Assembly: GCA_029237695.1 (NCBI GenBank)
Contig: CM055279.1
Location: forward strand, 61,081,530-61,145,529
Reading direction: 5' to 3'
Source: Conchocele bisecta
Lineage: Eukaryota > Mollusca > Bivalvia > Lucinida > Thyasiridae
Length of the DNA stretch: 64,000 nt
Positions 10,866-21,479 of the stretch are shown here, piece after piece. The notes beneath the pieces were generated by a model. It was not told where the DNA came from and did not search any database. It worked only from the letters and a program-made list of their open reading frames with translations. Both the position numbers and the translations under genes were made by a program. The first letter of the stretch is position 1. Every line of letters starts with the position of its first letter.

Positions 10866-12488
10866 CTAGATTGGTCAGTAAGCGAGGCTTACGGAATACC
10901 CCCCGCGTGGGCCCAGGTACCCCTAAAATATGTACAAATTTCCAAGTGTGTGGGCTTGTGACCTTGACTCTGGGATTAGCGCGAGCTGCATGAACGTGAA
11001 TTTGTCACAGGGTGGTAGAGGTCCATTGGAGCAATGAGTGTGTGAAATGTGAAGCAGATCCGAGCAAGGAAATAGAAGTTATAACCGATTTCTCTGATGT
11101 TAAGTTTTGTAAAGAGACTACCGTATAACCTCGAATTAACACCCCCGGAGGCGTTACATTTTACAAAAGGGGGGGGGGGGGTGGCGTTTATTAGCCAGTA
11201 AAAAAAAAAGAAAAAAAGAAAAAATATTACCAAGGACCGCCAATTTCAAACACAAATAAGGATTTAAGGATTATTTGTGTTTGAAATTGGCGGTCATTGG
11301 TAAAATATTTTTTTTTTTTTTTTTTTATTTTATTTTATTTTGGGGGGGGGGGGCGTTTATTAGCCAGCACAAATAAGGATTTAAAGATTAATTGTGTTTG
11401 AAATTTTTTGAGGGGGGCGTTAAGCCGAGGTTATACGGTATGTATGTGACGTTGACCTCGAGATCAGCGGGGATTTGTCACAGCATATGAAATATAAGTA
11501 TTTTATTTCAATGAAAGAAATAGAAGTTATAACATATTTCTCTGATGTTAAGTTTTGTAAAGAGACTAAGTATGTGACCTTGACCGTGGGATCAGCGGGG
11601 GTTGGACACTCGTAGATTTGTGACAGCATGATAGTACAACCTTAGAGGAATGCACAAGTGAAATAATAAGAATTTTCAATGAAGGAAATAGAAGTTATAA
11701 CTTATTTCTCTGATGTTAAGTTTTGTAAAGAGTATTTGACCTTGACATTGGGATCAGCGGGGGTTGGACGGTCATGGATTTTGCACAGCATGGTAGTAGA
11801 GCCTTACAGGAATGCATGTGTGAAATATTAAGCATTTTAGATGAAGGAAATAGAAGTTATAACAATATTTCTCTGATGTTAAGTTTTGTAAAGAGACTAA
11901 GTATTTGACCTGGACCTTGGTATCAGCGGGGGTTGGATGGTCGTGGATTTGGCAAAGCATGGTAGTAGAGCCTTACAGGAATGCATGTGTGAAATATTAA
12001 GCATTTTAGATGAAGGAAATAGAAGTTATAACAATATTTCTCTGATGTTAAGTTTTGTAAAGAGACTAAGTATTTGACCTTGACCTTGGTATCAGCGGGG
12101 GTTGGATGGTCGTGGATTTGGCACAGCATGGTAGTAGAGCCTTACAGGAATGCATGTGTGAAATATTAAGCATTTTATGATGAAGGAAATAGAAGTTATA
12201 ACAATATTTCTCTGATGTTAAGTTTGTAAACGAAACTAAGTATTGACCTTGACCTTGGGATCTGCGGGGGTTGGACGTCGTGGATTTGGCACAGCATGTA
12301 GTAGAGCCTTACAGGAATGCATGATGTGAAATATTCAAGCATTTTAGATGAAGGAAATAGAAGTTATAACAATATTTCTCTCTGATGTTAAGTTTATCCG
12401 GACGGACGACGCTCGGACGTACGCACGGACAACCTGACTCCAGTATACCCCCCCCCCCCCCCCCCACAACTCGTTGCGGGGGGTATAA
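10866..12488 (+). mobile_element. Pearl/HINE-like (Helitron-type) insertion with ~170-bp core repeats
   Basis: The boundaries come from the empty paralogous site at 39359/39360 (GTGAA joined to TAAGCATG). The element sits between A and T without target duplication, as Helitron-type elements do. The left end CTAGATTGGTCAGTAAGCGA includes a TAAGC...GCTTA hairpin. The core repeats contain GATCAGCGGGGGTTGGA, TTTGGCACAGCATGGTAGTA and GTTATAACAATATTTCTCTG. A GGACGGACGACGCTCGGACG-type run (about 12400-12428) precedes a C-run/G-run terminal hairpin. A nested segment at 11120-11435 carries poly-A, poly-T and G runs and an inverted repeat around CAAATAAGGATTTAAGGATT. Non-coding. Confidence 0.75.
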
Positions 12489-12814
12489 TAAGCATGTGCT
12501 GTTTGATATTATCACACCGTGATAATGCCGTCGCACACAGTACATGTTCATGTATGTTGTCGATCCCCACTGTGGCTTAGCATGCGTCTGTTGACATTAC
12601 GACTGGATCTGAACGTCTTATCTGACGCGCTTCATACATATGGATGCTCCCTGGAGTGAATATGCATGTGTGTTGAGCACGACTCTCTGAGCAAATGTCT
12701 GGTCACGAAACATGTATAAGGACAACCACCGGTCTGGATGAGCAGATGTCGTTTGAGGCTACCACTCTGTGTGAAGGTCTAGTCGCAGACACTACATGTC
12801 TGTAAATATTACTA
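12489..12814. other. 3' flank of finger locus 2, inner part
   Basis: Collinear with 39360-39660 and 61400-61650 (GATCCCCACTGTGGCTTAGC, TTACGACTGGATCTGAA). It contains relics of finger units (TTTGAGGCTACCACTCTGTG). Confidence 0.65.
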
Positions 12815-14022
12815 CAGTCAGAATTCGTTACAACGGCATAGTTCGTCAGAGATGAATCTGCCGTTATAACGAATATGCCGTTATAACGAATATGCCGGTA
12901 TAAAGAATCGGCGATTTTCTCCTAGCTATCAGACTGTCGTGATAATTCCGGTAATTGGAACATGTCGGTAATTGGTAACCACGCATTGTATCGACGCTAT
13001 TTGCTGTCATTTTACATTAGCATTATCCGCGAGATATATACTTATTTGTCACCACATTGATAAAGCAATGCATATATACGAATTTATATCAAGGAAACAA
13101 ACAAAATTCAAAGCTAATCCGGTATTTGACAAAGTCTAGGTTGCAGGCGAACCTGTTGTTAATTGTAGAGCGCGTGGTGAATACCGGATTATCTGTGAAA
13201 TTGTTTCTTTATTGTTAGCAATTCGCAAACATGTGCATTTATAAAAGAAACACATATTTTAATAAACAGTTTGTTTTAATTTACATGCTAAAATTTATAA
13301 AATTGCAAAGCAAAAACATGTAGAGTGGTTTCCCTTTAAATATTTACATGACGATTCGTCCCTATCTGAACTCGCCCCAGAGGCAATGCTACACGATAAT
13401 TATTTAAATTGTTCACGATTATGATATTTTTTTATTTACAATCTATCGGTCCTTGCTGGATTTAATCACTTGTAAATTTAGTTGCTAACTGTTCATTTCT
13501 TAATTGATGTTTGCAAAATAGTACATCACAGCAAGTGACAAGGTACCGACACGTTAATTGCTGCGATTTATGACAGCAGGTCGGGGTTAATCAACTGTGA
13601 AATTGTTTAGATATGGTCAGTGACTGGTTCCCGAATATCGGTTTCCGGCACGTAATGCCGGATAACAGAGCTGGTACCAGCGACGCCGGGTACCAGCGAT
13701 GCTGGGTACCGGCGCCGTTATCATGGTTATGACGCACATTATATGGTCAGTGACTGGTTCCCGAATATCGGTTTCCGTAATGCCGGATAACAGAGCTGGG
13801 TCACAGCGCTGGTACCAGCGACGCCGGGTACCGGCGCGTTATAACGCACATTAAATAAGACTTAAACTGTGTATTCGTTTGCGGAATTCCCTGCCGGTGC
13901 CGGAAGCCGAATTTGCCGGTATATCGAGCAGATTAAAGAGCATGCCGATTGGTTTGGCGGCTTATTGTGCCGGGAGGCGAATATGCCGCTATAACGTGTG
14001 CCGCTGTAACGAATTCTGACTG
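12815..14022. mobile_element. Non-autonomous Tc1/mariner (pogo/Tigger-like) element, 1208 bp
   Basis: Left end CAGTCAGAATTCGTTACAAC and right end GTAACGAATTCTGACTG are inverted repeats, flanked by TA on both sides (12813-12814 and 14023-14024). The three paralogous loci have the uninterrupted site near 319, 39658 and 61654 (ATTACTATTA-like). CAGT termini with TCGTTA...TAACGA subterminal repeats and a TA duplication are typical of pogo/Tigger-type elements. It includes a 130-bp tandem duplication starting at 13611 and 13741 (ATATGGTCAGTGACTGGTTC). No transposase frame. Confidence 0.85.
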
Positions 14023-14024
14023 TA

Positions 14025-14334
14025 TTAGACTTGGAAGTCTCGTCTCGCACACACTGTATCTAATGTCAGCTCCTTAGTGCGAATATGCATATGTGTGACG
14101 AGTATGACGCTCTGGTCGCAATCGCGTGTATGTGGACGATCACCTATCCGGAGGAGCACATGTTGTTTCAGTCGATTCACAGTGATAATATAGTGGCGCA
14201 CAGAACGCATATGTGGTTGATCCCCAGTTTGGAGGAGTCTGCTGATATTGCAACGATATCTAAAGGTACAGTCACACAAACAGCATGTGAATGGTTGCTC
14301 GCCTGTGTAAATATGCATATGTATGAAGACGATC
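14025..14334 (-). pseudogene. Relic zinc fingers 3' of finger locus 2
   Basis: Continuous with locus 2 on the minus strand but beyond its stop. Visible remnants are YTGEQPFTCCLCDCTFRYRC, LLQTGDQPHMRS, LKQHVLLRIGDRPHTRDCDQ and HMHIRTK. Their order matches the relics at the other three loci. Confidence 0.65.
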
Positions 14335-15285
14335 CTATGTATGTATGAACATGTGCCGTTTGAGGCTGCCACTGTTTGTGAATGTCTTGTCACAAACACT
14401 ACATGTATAGGGGCGATCCCCCGTATGTATGAACATGTGCTGTTTGAGGCTGCCACTATGTGTGAATGTATTGTCACAAACAATACATTTATGGGGACGA
14501 TCCCCCGTATGTATGAGCATGTGCTGTTTGAGGTTGCCACTGTGTGTGAATGTTTTGTCACAAACACTACATGCATGGGTACGATCCTCCGTATGTTTGA
14601 GCATGTGCCGTTTGAGGTGGCCACTGTGTGTGGATGTCTTGTCACCAAAACTACATGTATGGGGGTGATCCACCGTATGTATGAACATGTGCCGTTTGAG
14701 GCTGCCTCTCTGTGTGAATGTCTTATCACAAAGACTACATGTGTGGGGACGATCTCCCGTATGTATGAACAAGTGTCGTCTGAGGTTGTCACTGTGTGTG
14801 AATGTCTTTTCACAAACACTACATGTATGGGGACGATCCACCGTATGTATGAACATGTGCCGTTTGAGGTGGCCACTCCGTGCGAATGTCTTGTCGCAAA
14901 CACTACATGTATGTGGGCGATCCCCTGTATGTATGAACATGTGCTCTTTGAGGCTGCCACTCTGTGTGAATGTCTTGTCACAAACACTACATGTGTGGGG
15001 ACGATCCCCCGTATGTATGAGCATGTGCTGTTTGAGGTGGCCTCTCTGTATGAATGTCTTGTCACAAACACTACATGTGTGGGGACGATCCCCTGTATGT
15101 ATGAACATGTGCTGTTTGAGGCTGCTACTGTGTGTGAATGTCTTATCACAGAAACTACATGTATGGGGACGATCCCCCGTATGTATGAACATGTGCTGTT
15201 TGAGTCTACCACTCTGTGTAAAAGTCTTGTCACAAACACTACATGTATGTGGCTCCTCCCCGGTGTGAATATAAGCAAAAGGTTG
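14335..15285 (-). CDS. C2H2 zinc-finger protein, locus 2, 10-11 fingers (probable terminal exon)
   Basis: The first internal ATG lies at 15192, giving 285 residues and ten fingers. The same frame is open upstream through another intact finger (TGEEPHTCSVCDKTFTQSGR) to an AAAATGTAG/CAACC acceptor-like site at 15285. Linkers are HTGDRPHTC. Finger 7 is damaged (CSFGDKTS: second Cys to Gly, Phe to Ser). The C-terminus is HMFIHT then TAG, the stop shared by loci 2, 3 and 4. Base-contacting helix positions vary (THSSSLKQ, IQRGHLKQ, TQSGSLKE, ARSGHLKR, THSDNLRR), while the scaffold is nearly constant. Nucleic-acid binding in the nucleus is the family expectation; partner domains such as KRAB or SCAN are not seen. 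Confidence 0.8.
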   Translation of the reverse strand, partial: QPFAYIHTGEEPHTCSVCDKTFTQSGRLKQHMFIHTGDRPHTCSFCDKTFTHSSSLKQHMFIHTGDRPHTCSVCDKTFIQRGHLKQHMLIHTGDRPHTCSVCDKTFTQSGSLKEHMFIHTGDRPHTCSVCDKTFARSGHLKRHMFIHTVDRPHTCSVCEKTFTHSDNLRRHLFIHTGDRPHTCSLCDKTFTQRGSLKRHMFIHTVDHPHTCSFGDKTSTHSGHLKRHMLKHTEDRTHACSVCDKTFTHSGNLKQHMLIHTGDRPHKCIVCDNTFTHSGSLKQHMFIHTGDRPYTCSVCDKTFTNSGSLKRHMFIHT

Positions 15286-15496
15286 CTACATTTTAAGAAG
15301 GTCTTGTCACACGCGATTTATTTATGTGACCGCTTCATGGTTTGATCCATCCTATACAACATCACTTTTGAGAGTTTTGGTTATCAACAATCGGTTGCAT
15401 GTTTAGTTATCTCCTGAAGTAAACAATTGTCGAAACGTGAACCATAATAGGACGCGGTCATCACATCGGGCAGTTCTGCTGCTGTTTGTATGAGAC
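15286..15496 (-). other. Upstream exon-like segment of finger locus 2
   Basis: An acceptor CTTTCTTTTTTCAG marks an exon edge at 15496. The following frame begins LIQTAAELPDVMTASYYGSR and runs to TGA at 15384. The same acceptor and the LIQTAAELPDVM or HIQTAAELPDVM start occur at locus 4, where a deletion joins it in frame to the fingers. At locus 2 the stop prevents direct continuation, so either splicing skips it or the exon is dead. Confidence 0.45.
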
Positions 15497-15519
15497 CTGA
15501 AAAAAGAAAGGATTCGGGT

Positions 15520-16230
15520 GTAATATATATTGACATTGTGTGACATAGGACTTTACAGCAATGGTAACATGTCTCCAATAAGTATGGTGAAGTATTTCAC
15601 TTAGAGTATAGTATTTATGTCTCTGGTATGGACAAGAAGCCACATCTGAAAGGTATATATTTGCATATATTGGTCTTGTCATATATTTAATGTAATAAAA
15701 ACACGACTTATCATAATACCACCACAAACATCGTTTTGCCACATGAACAAGGTTAATATCACACAGTTGTATAAGTAGGTATTTTAATTTTAATGAGTGT
15801 GACATTGACCTTGGATGTAGGTGAATGGTGGGTATTGAAAGCGACAAATCGACTCATCATGACAAACATTTGCAGCGAATGATTTGCAAATATATTTATC
15901 GGGTTAGAAAAGAAATTGTCTGCGCATTATTTTACCTTTGGCCTCTCTCTACGTGTGACTTCGACCTAGGACGCGACACATCGAATAATCATGACAAACA
16001 TTTATTGCAAATTATTTGAACGTCCATGAATCGGCGTAGGATATACAGTGCGGAAATTTGACATTTGACCTCCAAGTGTGACATCAACGTTGGAGGTAGA
16101 CATGTAGGGGTAATGATACGACACATGGTCTCATCGTGGCAAACATTTATGGATAATTATTTCAAAATCCAGTCATCATTTTAGAAGATATACAGCGGAA
16201 ACTAAATTTATCTAGTCAACACAGTGAGTA
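15520..16230. repeat. Upstream flank plus diverged ~120-150 bp tandem repeats
   Basis: 15520-15770 is collinear with 2161-2400. From 15790, three diverged units share GTGTGACATTGACCTTGGA/GACTTCGACCTAGGA and CATCATGACAAACATTT. No gene is recognised. Confidence 0.5.
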
Positions 16231-16367
16231 TGTGCCGTGAAACACAGTGCCGTGAAACATTTTTGATATCCTGTCAATACAACATATTCACTGCGTATGA
16301 ATATGTGCAGTGACTGGGGTTATTTTGTTTGCATTTTAAAGCCATTTGTAGGTGTTGACGGGATAAA

Positions 16368-16509
16368 TAGAATAGTAGGTTAATGCCGTGAATGGGAAAA
16401 ATATCTGGCGTGGCACGGAAACGGGATGTGCTCGGCATAGCCTCGCCCATCCTGTTTCCTAAGCCTTGCCAGATATGTTTTCCCATTCACGGCATTAACC
16501 TACTATTCT
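16368..16509. mobile_element. Fold-back MITE-like palindrome
   Basis: AGAATAGTAGGTTAATGCCG continuing TGAATGGGAAAA on the left is mirrored by TTTTCCCATTCACGGCATTA continuing ACCTACTATTCT on the right. Arms are about 40 bp and the spacer about 60 bp. A transcript would form a long hairpin. Confidence 0.75.
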
Positions 16510-16619
16510 CTATTTCTGACCAACCGACAGACCGACAAGCTGACTCGTATCTACCGCCTAATATTGAAGTCAGCCCCGTACACAGAGTGGGTGCGACGGG
16601 TGCGTACACACCCCCTTAA

Positions 16620-16785
16620 CCCGTTCAACACCACAGGCCTGTATAGTGGTATTGGCAAAAAGTGTAGATCCAGATGAGCCGGCTCGTGACGAGCCGTCTC
16701 ATCAGGATCTGCACTTTTTGCAAGTAATGTTCATATTTTTGAGAACAAAAACACCTCATGTTCATAAATGGACTGGTCTGATATT
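16620..16785. mobile_element. Truncated TTAA-type MITE
   Basis: Starts after TTAA (16616-16619) with CCCGTTCAACACCACAGGCC. It matches 26113 and 49192 for about 130 bp (GCCAATACC-type core, GATCTGCACTTTTTGCAAGT), then runs into the 190-bp satellite before its right end. Confidence 0.7.
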
Positions 16786-17640
16786 TTTGTTAAAAAATAT
16801 GTTTTCGGCATAAAAACACCAAGGTGCACATCTTCAATATGTTTAGAAGACGTGTGTATAGTTTCAGAACGATCGACTGAACTGTTTTGGAGGAATTGTG
16901 TACACAAACTCTGTACCGTATATAGAATTGTATAGAAACATGTAGAAAAAATGGCTAAGTTAAAAAGGTGATATTTTTGTCAAAAGATAATTTTTCAGCA
17001 TAAAAACACCAAGGTGCACATCTTCAATATGTGTAGAAGATGTGTGCATAGTTACAGATCGATCGACTGAACTGTTTTGGAGGAGTTGTGTACACAAACT
17101 CTGTACCGTATATAGAACTGTATAGAAACATGTAGAAAAAATGGCTAAGTTAAAAAGGTGATATTTTTGTCAAAAGATAATTTTTCAGCATAAAAACACC
17201 AAGGTGCACATCTTCAATATGTGTAGAAGATGTGTGCATAGTTTCAGATCGATCGACTGAACTGTTTCGGAGGAGTTGTGTACACAAACTCTGTACCGAA
17301 TATAGAACTGTATAGAAAAATGTAGAAAAAATGGCTACGTTAAAAAGGTGATATTTTTGTTAAAAAATATTTGTTCGGCATAAAAACACCAAGGTGCACA
17401 TCTTCAATATGTGTAGAAGACGTGTGAATAGTTTCAGATCGATCGACTGAACGGTTTCGGAGGAGTTGTGTACACGAACTATGCGCTTTTTCTTCAGCCG
17501 CCCGCCCGCCGTGCGGTAAAACATAATACGTACCGTTTTTTAAAAACGGTGTATAAAAACGATTCACCCAGGCAACGACTCCGAGCCACTTCCTCGCCAA
17601 CATATTACACCCACTCTACAGAGGCAAGAAACTAGAAATG
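16786..17640. repeat. 190-bp satellite-like array, block 1
   Basis: Four units spaced 190 bp apart (GGCATAAAAACACCAAGGTG at about 16807, 16997, 17187, 17377). Units carry GATCGACTGAACTGTTT and TGTGTACACAAACTCTGTAC. The block ends in a distinctive junction (GAACTATGCGCTTTTTCTTC, CCCGCCCGCC, GCGGTAAAACATAATACGTA), seen again at the end of block 2 (22575-22640). Confidence 0.85.
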
Positions 17641-17689
17641 GACGCTTGTCGACAAGCGCATGTGTATCCCCCTCCCCAGATACACAAGT

Positions 17690-18015
17690 AGTTTGAAAAA
17701 AGGGTGTTCGAGTTATGCTCCGGAGACAAAATCAGTGACGGAAAAACAAAGGGAGATAACTAAAGAATTAGTGATGCAAGAGTTGTCATTCTTGCGGGAC
17801 ACACCTTTAGGGTCGTGGTCTATGCATGTGTGAAGTTTCATGAAAATATTCCAAAGGGTGTTCGAGTTATGCTCCAGACACGAAATCAGTGCACGAAACA
17901 ACAAAGGGAGATAACTAAGAAATTAACGACGCAAGAGTTGTCATTCTTACGTGCGACACACCTTTGGGTCGTCTTCTATGCATATGTGAAGTTTAATAAA
18001 CTAGAAATGTGTTCA
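17690..18015. repeat. ~150-bp repeat family, two units
   Basis: GGGAGATAACTAA, GCAAGAGTTGTCATTCTT, GTGAAGTTTCATGAAAATAT and GTTCGAGTTATGCTCC recur. Further units lie at 20150-20780 and 35335-35470. It is a widespread short tandem family with no coding evidence. Confidence 0.8.
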
Positions 18016-18079
18016 TAGAACACGGATGTCCCACATATCGCTTTGATAATAAATGAGGCCAAATTGCAAGTCAAAATTT

Positions 18080-19115
18080 TCTTTTACCTGAGCGTTAAAG
18101 TTTTTGAAGCACTAAGTATGTGACCTTCACCCTGGGCTTGGCGGGGGCAGGACAAACGTGGATTTGGCACAGGGCGTAGAGGACCATTAGAGCAATGCAT
18201 ATATGAAATATGAAGCTGATCCGTGAAAGAAAACAGAAATTATAAGATATTTACCTGAGCATTAAAGTTTTTGAAGCAATAAGTATATGATGTTAACCCC
18301 CCTGGGCTTGGCGGGGGCGGGACGAACGTGGATTTGGCACAGGGCGGTAGAGGACCATTAGAGCAACGCATATATGAAATATGAAGTTGATCCGTGAATG
18401 GAAAGAAAAATTATAAGATATTTACCTGAGCATTAAAGTTTTTGAAGCACCAAGTATGTGACCTTGACCCTGGGATTGGCGGGGGCAGGACGAACGTGGA
18501 TTTGGCACAGGGCGGTAGAGGACCATTAGAGCAATGCGTATATGAAATATGAAGATGATCCATGAAAGAAAACAGAAATTATAAGATATTTACCCGAGCG
18601 TTAAAGTTTTTGAAGCACTAAGTATGTGACCTTGACCCTGGGCTTGGCGGGGGCAGGACGAACGTGGATTTGGCACAGGGCGGTAGACGACCATTAGAGC
18701 AACGCGTATATGAAATATGAAGTTGATCCGTGAATGGAAATAAAAATTATAGATATTTACCTGAGCGTTAAAGTTTTTGAAGCACCAAGTATGTGACCTT
18801 GACCCTGGGATTGGTGGGGCAGGACGAACGTGGATTTGGCACAGGGCGGTAGAGGACCATTAGAGCAATGCGTATATGAAATATGAAGATGATCCATGAT
18901 CCATGAAAGAAAACAGAAAGTATAGATATTTACCCAAGCGTTAATGTTTTTGAAGCACTAAGTATGTGACCTTGACCCTGGGCTTGACGGGGGCAGAACG
19001 AACGTGGATTTGGCACAGGGCGGTAGAGGACCATTAGAGCAATGCGTATATGCGTGTTCGAGTTATGCTTTGGATACAAAATCAGAGCACGAAACAACAA
19101 AGGGAGATAAGTAAA
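18080..19115. repeat. ~172-bp tandem array, six units
   Basis: Units with GTGACCTTGACCCTGGG, GGCGGGGGCAGGACGAACGT and GGCACAGGGCGGTAGAGGAC begin near 18119, 18290, 18462, 18630, 18795 and 18966. The consensus is related to the core repeat of the 10866 element (GGATTTGGCACAG), so both probably derive from one pearl/HINE-like family. It ends by joining the 150-bp family at 19050-19110. Confidence 0.8.
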
Positions 19116-19205
19116 CAAGAATCCGCGGAATCAGATGCCTCGCCTTGTCCCGCCTTGACCTCGAGCCTGGGCCCGAAAGCAATTTTCACTGGCCCGAACA
19201 TATTA

Positions 19206-19272
19206 TACAATTATTGACTAGTGAACCATAGAATATCAGATTATATTCTATGGCTCACTAGTCAATAATTGT
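19206..19272. repeat. Hairpin, ~30-bp arms
   Basis: ACAATTATTGACTAGTGAAC plus CATAGAATAT is mirrored after six bases by ATATTCTATG plus GCTCACTAGTCAATAATTGT, with one or two mismatches. Confidence 0.8.
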
Positions 19273-19279
19273 TTTATTA

Positions 19280-20140
19280 TATGATAATAGTCTGTATATA
19301 GCACTTACGACCTTATGCTACTAGACAAAAATTGAAAAAGAATTTGAAAAAAAAAATGAAAAAAAAAAATGGAAAAAAAGTTTAAAAATTAAAAATAATA
19401 ATGCTTGCTACTGGAGCCCAGAATTTTTTTTGTTTTAATAGTCCTATATTTATCTACATATATCTGCACAGGTCCACATAATGCCACAATATTTTCAACA
19501 CAGTTTACGGAAATGTAATATAATCATTTACCTGTATAAATTACCTGTAAGTGGTCAGTGGTCAGTTGCACATGCTAGCACATGTACAGGTGAATAGTCT
19601 GTATATAGCACTTACGACCTTCTGCTACTGGACAAAAATTGAAAAATAATTTGAGAAAAAAAAATGAAAAAAAAAAATGGAAAAAAAAAGTTTAAAAATA
19701 ATAATGCTTGCTACTGGAGCCCAGATTTTTTTTCCAGTCAAATTGAAAAATAATTTGAAAATAAAAATGAAAAAAAAATAATGAAAAAAAAAAAAAAAAA
19801 AAAAAAAAAAATGACAAAAAAAAGTTTAAAAATAATAATGCTTGCTATTGGAGACCAGATTTTTTTTTAATAGTCCTATATTTATCTACATATATCTGCA
19901 GAGGTCCACATAATGCCACAATATTTTCAACACAGTACCCAATGTAGTGATTTACCTGTATAAATTATCTGGTCAGCAGTGGTCAAGCAGTGGTCAAGCA
20001 GTGGACATCTGCACATGCTAGCCCATGCTTAGCACATGGTTCTCCCAGTTTCTATTGTTCTCTCTACAGGTAAGGTGTACAGAGCACACGAGAAAAGGTA
20101 TACAGAGCAGACGAGAAAACAGGGTCTTCATGCATTATTG
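19280..20140. repeat. A-rich segment present in three partial copies
   Basis: GTCTGTATATAGCACTTACG, an A/G-rich run and AATAATGCTTGCTACTGGAG recur near 19290, 19595 and 19740-19850. GTCCTATATTTATCTACATA recurs at 19440 and 19875. Long A runs reach about 35 bases near 19787-19810. No gene. Confidence 0.7.
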
Positions 20141-20149
20141 TCCAGTTTG

Positions 20150-20870
20150 TAGAGGGCGCAAAACAAAAAAGGGAGATAACTGAAAAATTAGCTACGCAAG
20201 AGTTGTCATTCTTGTGCGCGACACACCTCCGGGTCGTGGTCTATGCATGTGTGAAGTTTCATGAAAATATTCCAAAGGGTGGTCGAGTTATGCTCCGGAC
20301 AGGAAATCAGTGAGCGAAAACAAAAAAGGGAGATAACTAAAAAATTAGCTATGCAAGAGTTGTCATTCTTGTGCACGACACACCTTCGGTTCGTGGTCTA
20401 ATTGAATGTGTTAAGTTTCATAAAAATATTCCAAAGGGTGGTCGAGTTATGGTCAATCAGTGCGCGAAACAAAAAAGGGAGATAACTCAAAAATTAGCTA
20501 TGCAAGAGTTGTCATTCTTGTGCGCGACACACCTTCGGGTCGTGGTCTATGCATGTGTGAAGTTTCATGAAAATATTCGAAAGGGTGGTGGAGTTATGCT
20601 CCGGACACGAAATCATTGCGAGAAACAAAAAAGGGAGATAACTCAAAAATTAGCTATGCAAGAGTTGTCATTCTTGTGCGCGACACACCTTCGGGTCGTG
20701 GTCTATGCATGTGTGAAGTTTCATGAAAATATTCCAAAGGGTGTTCGAGTTATGCTCCGGACAAGAAGTGTCTACGGCGGACGCGGACCGCGGACGCGGA
20801 CGCGGACGCGGCGCGCTGTCAAATCCATAGTATCCCCCGACGGTAGTCTGGGGGATACAATTACAGCCGG
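20150..20870. repeat. 150-bp repeat family, four units with GC-rich terminal hairpin
   Basis: Four units of the family also seen at 17690 and 35335. They are followed by a GGACGCGGACCGCGGACGCG run and the hairpin ATCCCCCGACGGTAGTCTGG/GGGATAC (20830-20857). The segment at 35455-35565 has the same end (GTGTCTGCGGACGCGG, then ATCCCCCGACTTTCGTCCGA), so this is the right terminus of a defined element. Confidence 0.75.
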
Positions 20871-21015
20871 ACCATATCAACAGTGCCCAGGAACTTCTCC
20901 ATGACAAGAAGCCAGAGGTCATCACAGAAATGCTGAACTACATGACAGACAGCCTACCGATCCCCAAAGTCCTCCAGCGTGAGACGACCATTTAGAAGAC
21001 GAAGCCACATGTCTG

Positions 21016-21237
21016 GTGGCAGTGTGTAGAGAGATCCGGCACAGTAAACACCGACTTCAGTTCCATTGCGAGACACCTCATGTCATTGCCGGCCAGTTCT
21101 GCTGCGATATAAAGAGTTTTTTCTCCAACTTCGGAATCATACAGACCAAACTTCGCAACAGACTTGGTGTCCAGAAGGCAGCGAAGCTGGTACTGTGCTA
21201 CTGTTTTCTAAGAGGGAAAGAGGTAATTTACTGGTGA
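21016..21237 (+). pseudogene. hAT transposase C-terminal fragment (probable)
   Basis: The translation contains FFSNFGIIQTKLRNRLGVQK followed by AAKLVLCYCFLRGKE. This resembles the C-terminal dimerisation segment of hAT transposases, in which a Phe-Ser pair, an Arg-X-Arg-Leu core and a helical tail are typical. Only about 70 residues remain, without the RNase H-like catalytic part. Family assignment is by motif resemblance only. Confidence 0.5.
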
Positions 21238-21479
21238 AGACTTGTGTGACAATCAAAGAATAAACAAGAGTGCCACAAGTCACAAAATACGCCCGTCAAA
21301 TATGGGCCAGACAGCGAAGATGCAGAAATGTGAAGCTGTCACCAAGGCAAGAAACATTAATGAGAATTTGAAAGTCTATAGCATTATTTCTTCATCTCGT
21401 TGTGCTAAATATCATGTATACTAATTTAGGCAGAGATAGAAAAGTAGAGTGTAAAGTAGAAATGATAGGGAATTGAATA

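Noticed and set aside
15384..15578. 64-codon ORF as an independent small gene
   Set aside because: It crosses a strong splice acceptor (15496). Only the part after the acceptor is conserved among finger loci, so it is treated as an exon-like segment.
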